Positions 9,905 to 17,260 of a stretch of DNA of 64,000 nucleotides are shown here, one piece after another. The position numbers and the translations under genes are program-made. The stretch is from the NCBI RefSeq assembly GCF_000934685.1, contig NZ_JYNQ01000001.1, positions 2,592,501-2,656,500 of the forward strand, read 5' to 3'. Under the pieces are notes generated by a model. It saw only the letters and a list, made by a program, of their open reading frames with translations. It did no database searches and was not told the origin of the DNA. The DNA comes from Lacinutrix sp. Hel_I_90. Lineage in GTDB: Bacteria > Bacteroidota > Bacteroidia > Flavobacteriales > Flavobacteriaceae. How positions within the stretch are numbered: position 1 is the first letter of the stretch; every line of letters starts with the position of its first letter.

Positions 9905-10941
9905 TGCAAATAAAAAAATCATATAAATTTGCTTTAAAAACCACGTTTTTAATTACACTATTATTGACGCTCATTTTGGGCGTTTTTTTAGCTGTTTTTT
10001 ATGAGGTAAAATGGTTGCCACTACTGGCTTTTGGAATACTCTGTTACCTTATCTCCTTTTTTGTCATTCAATATCGTGTTCAGAACTTTATCTATAAACG
10101 GGTTAAAAAAATATACGATGACTTGAAATTATTAGAGTCTACTTCTTTTAAGAAGGAACGAATTACTACAGATATGGCGACGCTAACACAGGAAATTGAT
10201 AAATATGCAAGAGATAAAAAAATAGAAATTGAAACGTTAAAGGTAAGAGAAGAGTATAGAAAAGAATTTTTAGGAAACGTTTCTCACGAATTAAAAACAC
10301 CATTATTTACCGTTCAGGGGTATTTAGAAACATTGATTGATGGTGCCGCGAAAGATAAAAAAATACGTGACAAATATCTAGACCGGGCCAATAAAGGGGT
10401 TGAAAGACTAATCTATATTGTTAAAGATTTAGATATGATTACAAGCTTAGAGGTGGGGAATTTAAGTATGGAGTTGGAGCGTTTTGATATTGTTGAACTA
10501 ATAGAAAATGTGTTTGATTTGTTTGAGATGAAAGCCCATAAAAAGCGAATTTCTTTAGCGTTTGATATTGATTATACGCAACCCATAATGGTGAAAGGCG
10601 ATAAGGATAAAATACAACAAGTATTAACAAACCTTATCGTAAATTCTATTAAATATGGGAGAGAAAAAGGAACAACAGAAGTAAGTATAGAAAACTTAAT
10701 CAAAAACAAAGTCATTGTTCGCATAACAGACAATGGAGAAGGTATAGAGAAGAAGAATATTCCAAGGTTATTTGAACGCTTCTTTCGGGTTGATAAAAGC
10801 GGATCAAGAAAAGAAGGCGGCTCTGGATTGGGTCTGGCTATTGTAAAGCATATTATAGAGGCGCACGACGAAAAAATATATATTGAAAGTGAATTTGGTG
10901 TGGGTAGTGAATTCTCATTCACTCTGGAAAAGGCGAAATAG
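9904..10941 (+). CDS. PhoR-like sensor histidine kinase
   Basis: Membrane histidine kinase of 345 residues, partner of the preceding regulator. Two adjacent transmembrane segments (about residues 12-33 and 36-54) have almost no periplasmic loop, so sensing may be in the membrane or the cytoplasm. Next come a coiled linker, the HisKA box NVSHELKTPLF with the phosphorylated His near residue 127, and an ATPase domain with the N box (LIVNSIKYG), G1 (DNGEGIE) and G2 (GSGLGLAIV). The 3' end overlaps the convergent glycosyltransferase gene by 27 bases. Confidence 0.92.
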   Translation: MQIKKSYKFALKTTFLITLLLTLILGVFLAVFYEVKWLPLLAFGILCYLISFFVIQYRVQNFIYKRVKKIYDDLKLLESTSFKKERITTDMATLTQEIDKYARDKKIEIETLKVREEYRKEFLGNVSHELKTPLFTVQGYLETLIDGAAKDKKIRDKYLDRANKGVERLIYIVKDLDMITSLEVGNLSMELERFDIVELIENVFDLFEMKAHKKRISLAFDIDYTQPIMVKGDKDKIQQVLTNLIVNSIKYGREKGTTEVSIENLIKNKVIVRITDNGEGIEKKNIPRLFERFFRVDKSGSRKEGGSGLGLAIVKHIIEAHDEKIYIESEFGVGSEFSFTLEKAK

Positions 10942-11970
10942 GGTGCTAAAATTTAAGGACACACTATTAATCTCTAATCCAGAATATTTTTTAACCTGCT
11001 CAAGCATTTCAATTTTAAAATCCACTTGATTACAAGTAGGGACCATTTTTAAATCCTCAAAACGTTTCGCGAGATATTCCTGTTCAAATTGTCCAGGCGT
11101 AGGGATGAAGAAGGCTTTTTTGCCAATTTTAGCTAAATCCATAACAGTTGTATAGCCCGATCGGGAGAGTACAACAGAGCTACTGTTTATCGCTTTTTCG
11201 AGTTGGTGACTTTGCATAAAATTATAATAACAAACTAATCCAACGCGAGTAATGGTTTGTTCTTTTTCCATAATGCCTTTAACAAAAAGCACTTTTCCGT
11301 TATAGGCTTTTAATTCATTTATTATTTTTTTTTCCAGAAGTGTACGCTGTGGTTCAGGGCCAGATAATAAAACCATTACATCATATTGGTTGTCTTGTTT
11401 TTGTTTTTTTAACCGACTTAATGGACCTAAATATTTTTTTACAATACGCGTGTTATCCTCATGACCTAATTTTCCGCTTAAATTAGGTTCAAACTCATGA
11501 TCTGGAATCCAACATTCATCAAATTTTTTTATTATGTTTTGATGAATTTTAGTACTAAACCAGGTTGTGTTACCGCTTAGCACATTTAATTGATGAGTTA
11601 TAAAAACACAGGGCACTTTTTTGCAGTACACGCCAAGTCTATTGTCTGAGATAATGCCATCAATTTTATAAGTATCAACTAAAAACTGTGTCGCTTTTTT
11701 TTCTGCAGTAATGGCCCTTAACAGTTTAGGAGACTCCTTAAAGAGTTTCCACCTAAATTGACTTGCTTTTGCAGAATACGTGACATTATATCCTGGTAGT
11801 TCATCAAAAACTAAATCTGGGAATTCTTTTTTTAGTAAAACTAAAGCAGCTCCATCACTGGCAATAACTGGTGTAAAGCCATGTCCTAAAAGTGCATGTA
11901 TTATCGGGATGCAACGCGTGGCATGGCCTAAACCCCAATTTAGTGGAGCAATTAGAATTCGTTTTTTCAA
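10915..11970 (-). CDS. GT-B fold glycosyltransferase (MurG/UGT-like)
   Basis: A 351-residue protein with the N-terminal GT-B signature NWGLGHATRCIPI and a C-terminal nucleotide-sugar half (MVLLSGPEPQR, then SRSGYTTVMDLAKIGKK and PTPGQFEQEYLA). This layout matches glycosyltransferase family 28-like proteins that transfer a sugar from a UDP or GDP donor. Donor, acceptor and pathway cannot be read, and no biosynthetic cluster is next to it. It is convergent with the sensor kinase and overlaps its end. Confidence 0.8.
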   Translation of the reverse strand: MKKRILIAPLNWGLGHATRCIPIIHALLGHGFTPVIASDGAALVLLKKEFPDLVFDELPGYNVTYSAKASQFRWKLFKESPKLLRAITAEKKATQFLVDTYKIDGIISDNRLGVYCKKVPCVFITHQLNVLSGNTTWFSTKIHQNIIKKFDECWIPDHEFEPNLSGKLGHEDNTRIVKKYLGPLSRLKKQKQDNQYDVMVLLSGPEPQRTLLEKKIINELKAYNGKVLFVKGIMEKEQTITRVGLVCYYNFMQSHQLEKAINSSSVVLSRSGYTTVMDLAKIGKKAFFIPTPGQFEQEYLAKRFEDLKMVPTCNQVDFKIEMLEQVKKYSGLEINSVSLNFSTLFRLFQSE

Positions 11971-12060
11971 AAGTTAGCATTTAAAGTCCTAATTTCAAAG
12001 GTAATCATAATTGCACTCTCGTATATTTCCTTAATTTTACCAAAAATTTAAATTAAAGTA

Positions 12061-12735
12061 GTGGGAAGTAAGAATAAGCTTAAGCGATTTAACGAAAATG
12101 ATACCTTCGAAAATGTATTTCAACCAAAAAGAAATGAATTAGTTGATGCACAATACAAGCTCAAAGGGAATTGGAATAAACACTATTTTAAAAATAGCAA
12201 TCCGTTAGTTCTGGAATTAGGATGTGGGAAAGGAGAGTACTCCGTAGAACTGGCTAAAAAATATCCTAATAAAAACTTTATTGGTATTGATATAAAAGGC
12301 GCGCGATTTTGGAGAGGCGCAAAAACGGCTATCGAAGAAAACATTTCAAATGTTGCTTTTTTGCGAACACAAATTGAACTCGTAGATCATGCTTTTGCAG
12401 AGAATGAGGTTGATGAAATATGGATCACCTTTCCTGACCCACAAATAAAATATAAGCGTACCAAACACAGAATGACAAATTCTGAGTTTTTAAAACGGTA
12501 TAAAACCATTCTAAAACCAGAGGGTATAATGAACCTAAAAACAGACAGTGAATTTATGCACGGTTACACACTAGGCTTGTTACATGGTGAAGGTCATGAA
12601 GTCTTATACGCGAACCATAACGTCTACAAACAAGAGGGGTCTCCAGAAGAGGTTACCAGTATTCAAACCCATTACGAAAGCATCTATTTAGAACAAAACA
12701 AACCAATTACGTATATTAGATTTAAAATCAAGTAA
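12061..12735 (+). CDS. trmB: tRNA (guanine-N7)-methyltransferase
   Basis: SAM-dependent enzyme making m7G46 in tRNA variable loops. It is 224 residues long with the SAM motif LELGCGKGEYSVE, the GIDIKGARFWRGAK segment, and the TrmB-specific TFPDPQIKYKRTKHRM region. It uses a GTG start at 12061; the GSKNKLKRF N-terminus is what I expect for flavobacterial TrmB and no closer ATG exists. The LysE-family gene starts two bases after its stop, suggesting one transcript. Confidence 0.93.
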   Translation: MGSKNKLKRFNENDTFENVFQPKRNELVDAQYKLKGNWNKHYFKNSNPLVLELGCGKGEYSVELAKKYPNKNFIGIDIKGARFWRGAKTAIEENISNVAFLRTQIELVDHAFAENEVDEIWITFPDPQIKYKRTKHRMTNSEFLKRYKTILKPEGIMNLKTDSEFMHGYTLGLLHGEGHEVLYANHNVYKQEGSPEEVTSIQTHYESIYLEQNKPITYIRFKIK

Positions 12736-12737
12736 TA

Positions 12738-13367
12738 GTGGAAATTACAATCACCTTTGGACTCGGATTAGTGATAGCATTACTTGGTGTTATTCCTCCA
12801 GGCTTATTAAACATGACTGCAGTAAAAGTTAGCATAAAAGATGGTTATGTTAGGGCGCTTATGTTTTCTGTTGGTGTATGTACTATAGTCGTCGTTCAAA
12901 CTTTAATAGCCCTGCTATTTGCTAGTTATTTAACAAATCATCCAGATATTACAGATATTCTTCAGCGTGTCGCTTTTGTTATTTTTGTTTTATTGACTAT
13001 TTATTTTTTAGTACTAGCAAACAAGCAAACAACGCAGGATCTAGACCCTATCGTGAAGAGTAAGCGGGGGCTTTTTTTTCAAGGGATGCTTTTGTCGAGT
13101 TTAAATGTGTTTCCAATTCCATATCAAGCCTATATGGGAACAACTTTAGCGACAGCCGGTTTATTGGTCTTAAATAAAACGAGTATTTTTTCTTATGTGG
13201 CAGGAGCAGCAACAGGTACTTTTGTTATGCTCTATATTTATATTTTCTTTTTTAAACGCATAAAGAATAAAAAGCTTAGATCTCAAAAAAACATCAATTA
13301 TAGTATTGGAATAATTACGGGAATCATTGCTGTTTTTACCTTAATCAATATTATAAAAGAATGGTAG
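12738..13367 (+). CDS. LysE-family translocator
   Basis: A 209-residue inner-membrane protein with about six hydrophobic segments. The N-terminal GVIPPGLLNMTAVK region fits the LysE/RhtB family of amino-acid exporters. It starts with GTG two bases after the trmB stop. The substrate is unknown; relatives export lysine, homoserine or threonine. Sequence near the C-terminus (YIYIFFFKRIKNKK) shows a membrane segment with a positive cytoplasmic edge. Confidence 0.78.
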   Translation: MEITITFGLGLVIALLGVIPPGLLNMTAVKVSIKDGYVRALMFSVGVCTIVVVQTLIALLFASYLTNHPDITDILQRVAFVIFVLLTIYFLVLANKQTTQDLDPIVKSKRGLFFQGMLLSSLNVFPIPYQAYMGTTLATAGLLVLNKTSIFSYVAGAATGTFVMLYIYIFFFKRIKNKKLRSQKNINYSIGIITGIIAVFTLINIIKEW

Positions 13368-13457
13368 TAGGAGTCATTATTGCTCAAGGATTTAAAATTA
13401 AATTTTGAAAAGTAAGACGACACCAACTGGCAAATAGAATACAGTAAGAGTGATCAA

Positions 13458-13787
13458 ATGAAAGCAGAAACCCTCAATTTCTTCGAAAAAGTTTATGCAG
13501 TAGCTAAACAAATACCTTTTGGGAAAGTCACAAGTTATGGTGCCATAGGAAACTACCTTGGAGCGCCAAGAAGTGCAAGAATGGTAGGCTATGCCATGAA
13601 CGGGTCTCACGGTAAAGATATTCCTGCACATCGGGTAGTGAATAGAAAAGGCTTGCTAACCGGGAAGCATCATTTTGAGGGTACAAATTTAATGCAACAG
13701 CTTTTGGAGAGTGAAGGTATCGTTATCATTGATAATCAAATTCAGGATTTGGAATCGGTCTATTGGGATCCGGCAAAAGCGCTATAA
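13458..13787 (+). CDS. Alkyltransferase-like protein (MGMT family, no active Cys)
   Basis: A 109-residue stand-alone MGMT C-terminal domain. The helix-turn-helix region (FGKVTSYGAIGNYLGAP) and the Arg finger region (SARMVGYAMNG) are present. The alkyl-acceptor motif that would read PCHRV in O6-methylguanine transferases reads PAHRV here, so it should bind and flip damaged guanine without repairing it, as ATL proteins do to recruit other repair. It lies between the LysE gene and the mrp leader and may have its own promoter. Confidence 0.85.
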   Translation: MKAETLNFFEKVYAVAKQIPFGKVTSYGAIGNYLGAPRSARMVGYAMNGSHGKDIPAHRVVNRKGLLTGKHHFEGTNLMQQLLESEGIVIIDNQIQDLESVYWDPAKAL

Positions 13788-13851
13788 ATTTTGCAAATAG
13801 TTGCATAAAAAAACTTAAAACTACGCACTTCATTCTTCAAGGTTTATGTAG

Positions 13852-13859
13852 TATATTTG
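13852..13859 (+). promoter_or_regulatory. Promoter -7 element for the mrp transcript
   Basis: TATATTTG fits TAnnTTTG exactly. Transcription would start near 13866, leaving a leader of about 140 bases before mrp. No good TTG is seen at -33. Confidence 0.55.
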
Positions 13860-13865
13860 CACTTT

Positions 13866-14009
13866 AGAATAAATCTAAATTAGTAAGCTGCCTCTTTTTA
13901 ATGCGAAGCGTATTAAAAGGCGGTAATTGAACTAATGGCCTTGAATAAATAGGGCGCTCTGAAACTGATTTAATAATTTAAAGGATATTCCTTTTTTTAA
14001 GGAAAGTTT
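13866..14009 (+). promoter_or_regulatory. Structured 5' leader of mrp with possible attenuator
   Basis: A long hairpin (13890-13921, arms GCC..TTTTTAAT / ATTAAAAGGC around a GAAGC loop) is followed by unpaired sequence. Next comes a small hairpin at 13980-13994 (AAAGGA / TCCTTT) with a T run, right before the start codon. The same CCTT can instead pair with AAGG at 13999-14002, giving two exclusive folds. This could be a riboswitch or attenuator, but I do not recognise a known class. Confidence 0.4.
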
Positions 14010-15146
14010 ATGAAATTTACAAAGCAAGACATATTAAAAGCACTCGAAACAATAACAGTACCTGGCGAAGGACGAAATATGGTTGAAAGTGGTGCTGTTA
14101 AAAACGTAGTCACTTTTGCAGATGAGGTAATTGTTGATATTACGATTACGAATCCGGCATTGCAGGCACGTAAAAAAACAGAAGTTGAAATACTTCAAGT
14201 CATTCACGAAAAAGTATATAATAAAGCGCAGGTAAAAGTTAATATGACTGTTAATGCGCCGGCAAAAACTGAAACGAACCAGATAAAGGGTAAAAACATA
14301 CCTGGCATACAGAATATTGTAGCAGTTGCTTCAGGAAAAGGCGGTGTGGGTAAATCTACAGTCACCGCAAACTTAGCTGTTACTTTGGCTAAAATGGGTT
14401 TTAAAGTTGGGGTTCTTGATGCCGATATTTACGGGCCGTCTATGCCAATTATGTTCGATGTGGAAATGGAAAAACCACTATCTGTGACAGTCGATGGAAA
14501 ATCTAAAATGAAACCTGTTGAAAATTACGGCGTTAAAATACTCTCTATTGGTTTCTTTACAAAACCAGATCAAGCCGTTGTTTGGCGAGGTCCAATGGCA
14601 TCAAAAGCACTAAATCAAATGATTTTTGATGCGGCTTGGGGAACACTCGATTTCTTGTTAATTGATTTGCCTCCTGGAACAGGAGATATTCACCTGAGTA
14701 TTATGCAAGCCTTACCAATTACTGGCGCTGTTGTCGTAAGCACACCGCAAAATGTAGCTTTAGCTGATGCTAAAAAAGGCGTTTCTATGTTTCAACAAGA
14801 AAGTATTAACGTTCCCGTTTTAGGAATTATAGAGAACATGGCTTACTTTACACCAGAAGAATTACCAGATAATAAATATTATATCTTCGGAAAAGAAGGT
14901 GCTAAGCATTTAGCTGAAGATTTAAATGTGCCGCTTTTAGGAGAAATACCCTTAGTACAAAGCATTCGTGAGGCAGGGGATATTGGTCGACCTGCAGCGA
15001 TGCAAACCGGAACACCTTTGGAGAAAGCCTTTGAGAAACTGACACAAAATATAGTGCAAGAAGTGGTAAACCGTAACACTGACTTACCGCCTACAGAGGC
15101 AATAAAAATTACAACAATGGCTGGTTGTTCAGCCGTTAAAAAATAA
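14010..15146 (+). CDS. Mrp/NBP35-family Fe-S cluster carrier ATPase
   Basis: A 378-residue ApbC/Mrp-type protein that binds and hands over iron-sulfur clusters in the cytoplasm using ATP. It has an N-terminal MIP18/DUF59 domain (residues 1-80) and a deviant P-loop SGKGGVGKSTVTANL near residue 110. The switch region DADIYGPSMP and LIDLPPGTGDIHL follow. The C-terminus carries a single conserved-looking Cys (MAGCSAV). It starts after a structured leader and is followed three bases later by nfu, forming an Fe-S assembly pair. Confidence 0.92.
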   Translation: MKFTKQDILKALETITVPGEGRNMVESGAVKNVVTFADEVIVDITITNPALQARKKTEVEILQVIHEKVYNKAQVKVNMTVNAPAKTETNQIKGKNIPGIQNIVAVASGKGGVGKSTVTANLAVTLAKMGFKVGVLDADIYGPSMPIMFDVEMEKPLSVTVDGKSKMKPVENYGVKILSIGFFTKPDQAVVWRGPMASKALNQMIFDAAWGTLDFLLIDLPPGTGDIHLSIMQALPITGAVVVSTPQNVALADAKKGVSMFQQESINVPVLGIIENMAYFTPEELPDNKYYIFGKEGAKHLAEDLNVPLLGEIPLVQSIREAGDIGRPAAMQTGTPLEKAFEKLTQNIVQEVVNRNTDLPPTEAIKITTMAGCSAVKK

Positions 15147-15149
15147 GAG

Positions 15150-15392
15150 ATGACAACAGAAGAACTAAGACTAAATGTAGAAAAAGCGCTCGATGAAATT
15201 CGTCCGTTTTTACAAAGTGATGGTGGAGACATCTCATTATTGTCTATTGAAGATGATAAATTGGTGAGAGTGCAGTTAGAAGGGGCTTGTGTTGGTTGTA
15301 GTGTTAACCAGATGACCTTAAAATCTGGTGTTGAAATGACGATTAAAAAGTACGCGCCTCAAATAGAGCAAGTTATAAACATTGAAAATTAG
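15150..15392 (+). CDS. NifU C-terminal-domain Fe-S scaffold (Nfu)
   Basis: An 80-residue stand-alone Nfu domain that holds a transient [4Fe-4S] cluster between two subunits and passes it to target enzymes. The CVGC motif (Cys47, Cys50) and the surrounding LQSDGGDISLL and LKSGVEMTIK segments are intact. Its start is three bases after mrp, so the two are almost certainly cotranscribed and act in sequence. Confidence 0.92.
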   Translation: MTTEELRLNVEKALDEIRPFLQSDGGDISLLSIEDDKLVRVQLEGACVGCSVNQMTLKSGVEMTIKKYAPQIEQVINIEN

Positions 15393-15397
15393 AACTA

Positions 15398-15472
15398 GGG
15401 CGTGACCTAAAGGTCAGGCTCTCGGCAGTCGCTCTCTTCGAGGAGCTCCAACAAAGCCTCCATCCTTCACGC
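15398..15472 (+). repeat. Structured 75-base intergenic element
   Basis: A cloverleaf-like fold can be drawn: closing stem GCGTG (15400-15404) with CACGC (15468-15472), hairpin GACC-TAAA-GGTC (15404-15415), stem AGGCT (15416-15420) with AGCCT (15455-15459), and inner hairpin GCTC/GAGC (15431-15446). GC content is much higher than the neighbours. From memory it resembles GGGCGT...-type dispersed repeats of other Flavobacteriia genomes. It could be a transposable RNA-like element or a terminator. Confidence 0.55.
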
Positions 15473-15490
15473 AAATAAAAACATAAAGAC

Positions 15491-15521
15491 AACCTGCAGG
15501 GTTTTTAAAACCTTGTAGGTT
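15491..15521. repeat. REP-like palindrome
   Basis: Fourteen-base arms (AACCTGCAGGGTTT / AAACCTTGTAGGTT) pair with two G-U pairs and a three-base loop. It belongs to the same theme as the palindromes at 4911, 16671 and 16741. Confidence 0.6.
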
Positions 15522-15541
15522 TTAAAGTGAAATTTAAAACC

Positions 15542-15582
15542 AAAGCAGTTATCAATTACCCCGAGGTTTAGAAACTGCTTTT
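15542..15582 (+). promoter_or_regulatory. Leader hairpin before ferredoxin reductase
   Basis: Perfect nine-base arms AAAGCAGTT / AACTGCTTT enclose a 22-base loop and end 11 bases before the start codon. It could influence translation initiation; no ligand class is recognised. Confidence 0.35.
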
Positions 15583-15593
15583 ACAGGAACAAG

Positions 15594-16661
15594 ATGATTA
15601 CAACAGATATACTAATTATTGGAGCCGGCCCAACAGGCTTATTTACAGTATTTGAAGCTGGTTTATTAAAATTAAAATGCCATTTAATTGACGCTTTGCC
15701 GCAGCCTGGCGGACAATGCTCAGAAATTTACCCTAAAAAACCCATTTATGACATTCCAGCGTATCCTGAAATTCTAGCGGGGGATCTCACCGAAAGACTT
15801 TTAGAACAATGTAAACAGTTTGAACCTGGTTTTACCTTAGGAGAACGTGCAGAAACGATTGAAAAACAAGAGGATGGAAGTTTCATTGTAACCACTAATA
15901 AAGGAACCAAACATCAAGCGCCAGTAGTTGCAATTGCGGGCGGACTTGGAAGTTTTGAACCAAGAAAACCTTTAATTCATAACATTAAGGATTTTGAAGA
16001 TAAAGGGGTCGAATATATTATTAAAGACCCTGAAATTTATAGGAATAAAAAAGTGGTTATCGCTGGTGGCGGTGACTCGGCATTAGATTGGAGTATTTTC
16101 TTAAGTGATGTTGCCAAACAAGTCACCTTAATTCACAGACGAAATGAATTTCGAGGCCATTTAGATTCTGTAGATAAAGTGCAAGAATTAAAAAATGCGG
16201 GTAAAATTAAGTTGATAACTCCAGCTGAAGTCATGGGGATTGTAGGTGATTATGAGCTAAAAGCAGTGGTGGTTAAAGAGTCAGATGACATTCACATAGA
16301 AAAGGAATACGAGTTAGAATGTGACCATTTTATTCCATTATTTGGCCTATCTCCAAAACTGGGTCCAATAGCAAATTGGGGATTAGAGATTGAGAAAAAT
16401 GCCATTAAAGTGGATAATAGTTTAGATTATCAAACCAATATTCCAGGTATTTTTGCGATTGGAGACGTCAACACCTATCCTGGAAAGCTAAAATTAATTC
16501 TTTGTGGCTTTCATGAAGCGACATTAATGTGCCAGTCGGCTTATCAAATTATAAACCCAGGAAAACGCTATGTTATGAAATATACAACAGTCTCTGGTGT
16601 TGATGGTTTTGATGGGACAAGAAAAGAAGCGCCAAAAGCGGTGGTAAAAAAAATAGAATAA
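15594..16661 (+). CDS. Ferredoxin--NADP(+) reductase, thioredoxin-reductase-like
   Basis: A 355-residue FAD/NAD(P)H flavoenzyme. The N-terminal FAD motif IIGAGPTGLF (residues 7-16) and the second dinucleotide motif VIAGGGDSALDW are present. The GIFAIGDVNTYPGK block near the C-terminus closes the FAD site. It lacks the CxxC redox pair of thioredoxin reductase, which fits the FNR subgroup moving electrons between NADPH and ferredoxin. The gene for a [2Fe-2S] ferredoxin lies 125 bases downstream, a likely partner. Palindromic repeats lie on both sides. Confidence 0.88.
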   Translation: MITTDILIIGAGPTGLFTVFEAGLLKLKCHLIDALPQPGGQCSEIYPKKPIYDIPAYPEILAGDLTERLLEQCKQFEPGFTLGERAETIEKQEDGSFIVTTNKGTKHQAPVVAIAGGLGSFEPRKPLIHNIKDFEDKGVEYIIKDPEIYRNKKVVIAGGGDSALDWSIFLSDVAKQVTLIHRRNEFRGHLDSVDKVQELKNAGKIKLITPAEVMGIVGDYELKAVVVKESDDIHIEKEYELECDHFIPLFGLSPKLGPIANWGLEIEKNAIKVDNSLDYQTNIPGIFAIGDVNTYPGKLKLILCGFHEATLMCQSAYQIINPGKRYVMKYTTVSGVDGFDGTRKEAPKAVVKKIE

Positions 16662-16670
16662 ATTTAGGCT

Positions 16671-16701
16671 ATCCCGCAAGATTATAAAATCTCGCAGGGA
16701 T
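16671..16701. repeat. REP-like palindrome
   Basis: Arms ATCCCGCAAGATT / AATCTCGCAGGGAT pair with one bulge. It lies between the ferredoxin reductase and ferredoxin genes. Confidence 0.55.
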
Positions 16702-16740
16702 CAAAATAAGAAAAAGACGTAATTTGTACTTTGATTTAAT

Positions 16741-16769
16741 ACCTACATGGTTTTAGAAACCTTGCAGGT
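16741..16769. repeat. REP-like palindrome
   Basis: Arms ACCTACATGGTT / AACCTTGCAGGT pair with two mismatches, ending 17 bases before the ferredoxin start. It is the fourth member of the set. Confidence 0.5.
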
Positions 16770-16786
16770 CAAAAAACAGATGCCAT

Positions 16787-17119
16787 TTGGAACAGGACAT
16801 AAACATAACAATTACAGACAGACAAGGCACTATTCATAAAATTCTGGCACCAACAGATATGGCCATGAATTTAATGGAAGTGGTACGCTCCTATGAGCTT
16901 GCTGAAGAAGGGACTATCGGTGTTTGCGGCGGCATGGCGATGTGCGCCTCTTGTCAATGTTACGTAACAAGTACTACGGAGTTGCCAGAAATGCAAGACG
17001 ATGAAGAAGCCATGCTTTCAGAGGCTTTTCATGTTAAAGAGAATTCCCGTTTAGGTTGCCAGATACAAATGACTCCAGAAATGGAAGGTTTAGAGGTGGA
17101 GTTGGCACCAGAGTCTTAA
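16787..17119 (+). CDS. [2Fe-2S] ferredoxin (adrenodoxin type)
   Basis: A 110-residue soluble electron carrier. The cluster ligands fit C-x5-C-x2-C plus a distal Cys (Cys47, Cys53, Cys56, Cys91) in GVCGGMAMCASC and RLGCQ. It uses a TTG start: the frame upstream closes without any ATG, and the MEQDI N-terminus is what I expect in relatives. It probably receives electrons from the reductase encoded just upstream. A terminator follows 52 bases after the stop. Confidence 0.9.
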   Translation: MEQDINITITDRQGTIHKILAPTDMAMNLMEVVRSYELAEEGTIGVCGGMAMCASCQCYVTSTTELPEMQDDEEAMLSEAFHVKENSRLGCQIQMTPEMEGLEVELAPES

Positions 17120-17170
17120 TAAAATTATCTTTTTCACAGTATTAAAGATACTGGCTAATAGCAGAAATAA

Positions 17171-17203
17171 AAAAAGCACTTCAACCCTGAAGTGCTTTTT
17201 TTT
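17171..17203. terminator. Bidirectional intrinsic terminator
   Basis: Perfect 13-base arms (AAAAAGCACTTCA / TGAAGTGCTTTTT) with loop ACCC and T runs on both strands. It serves ferredoxin (+) and the convergent acyl-CoA dehydrogenase (-). Confidence 0.92.
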
Positions 17204-17260
17204 AATTTTAAAGTTATAATTAAATATGCTAGAATAAGTTTTCAAATGTCGCTTAGTGAC

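Noticed and set aside
10572-10922. Antisense ORF over the sensor kinase
   Set aside because: A shadow frame of a well-supported kinase gene with low-complexity, non-protein-like composition.
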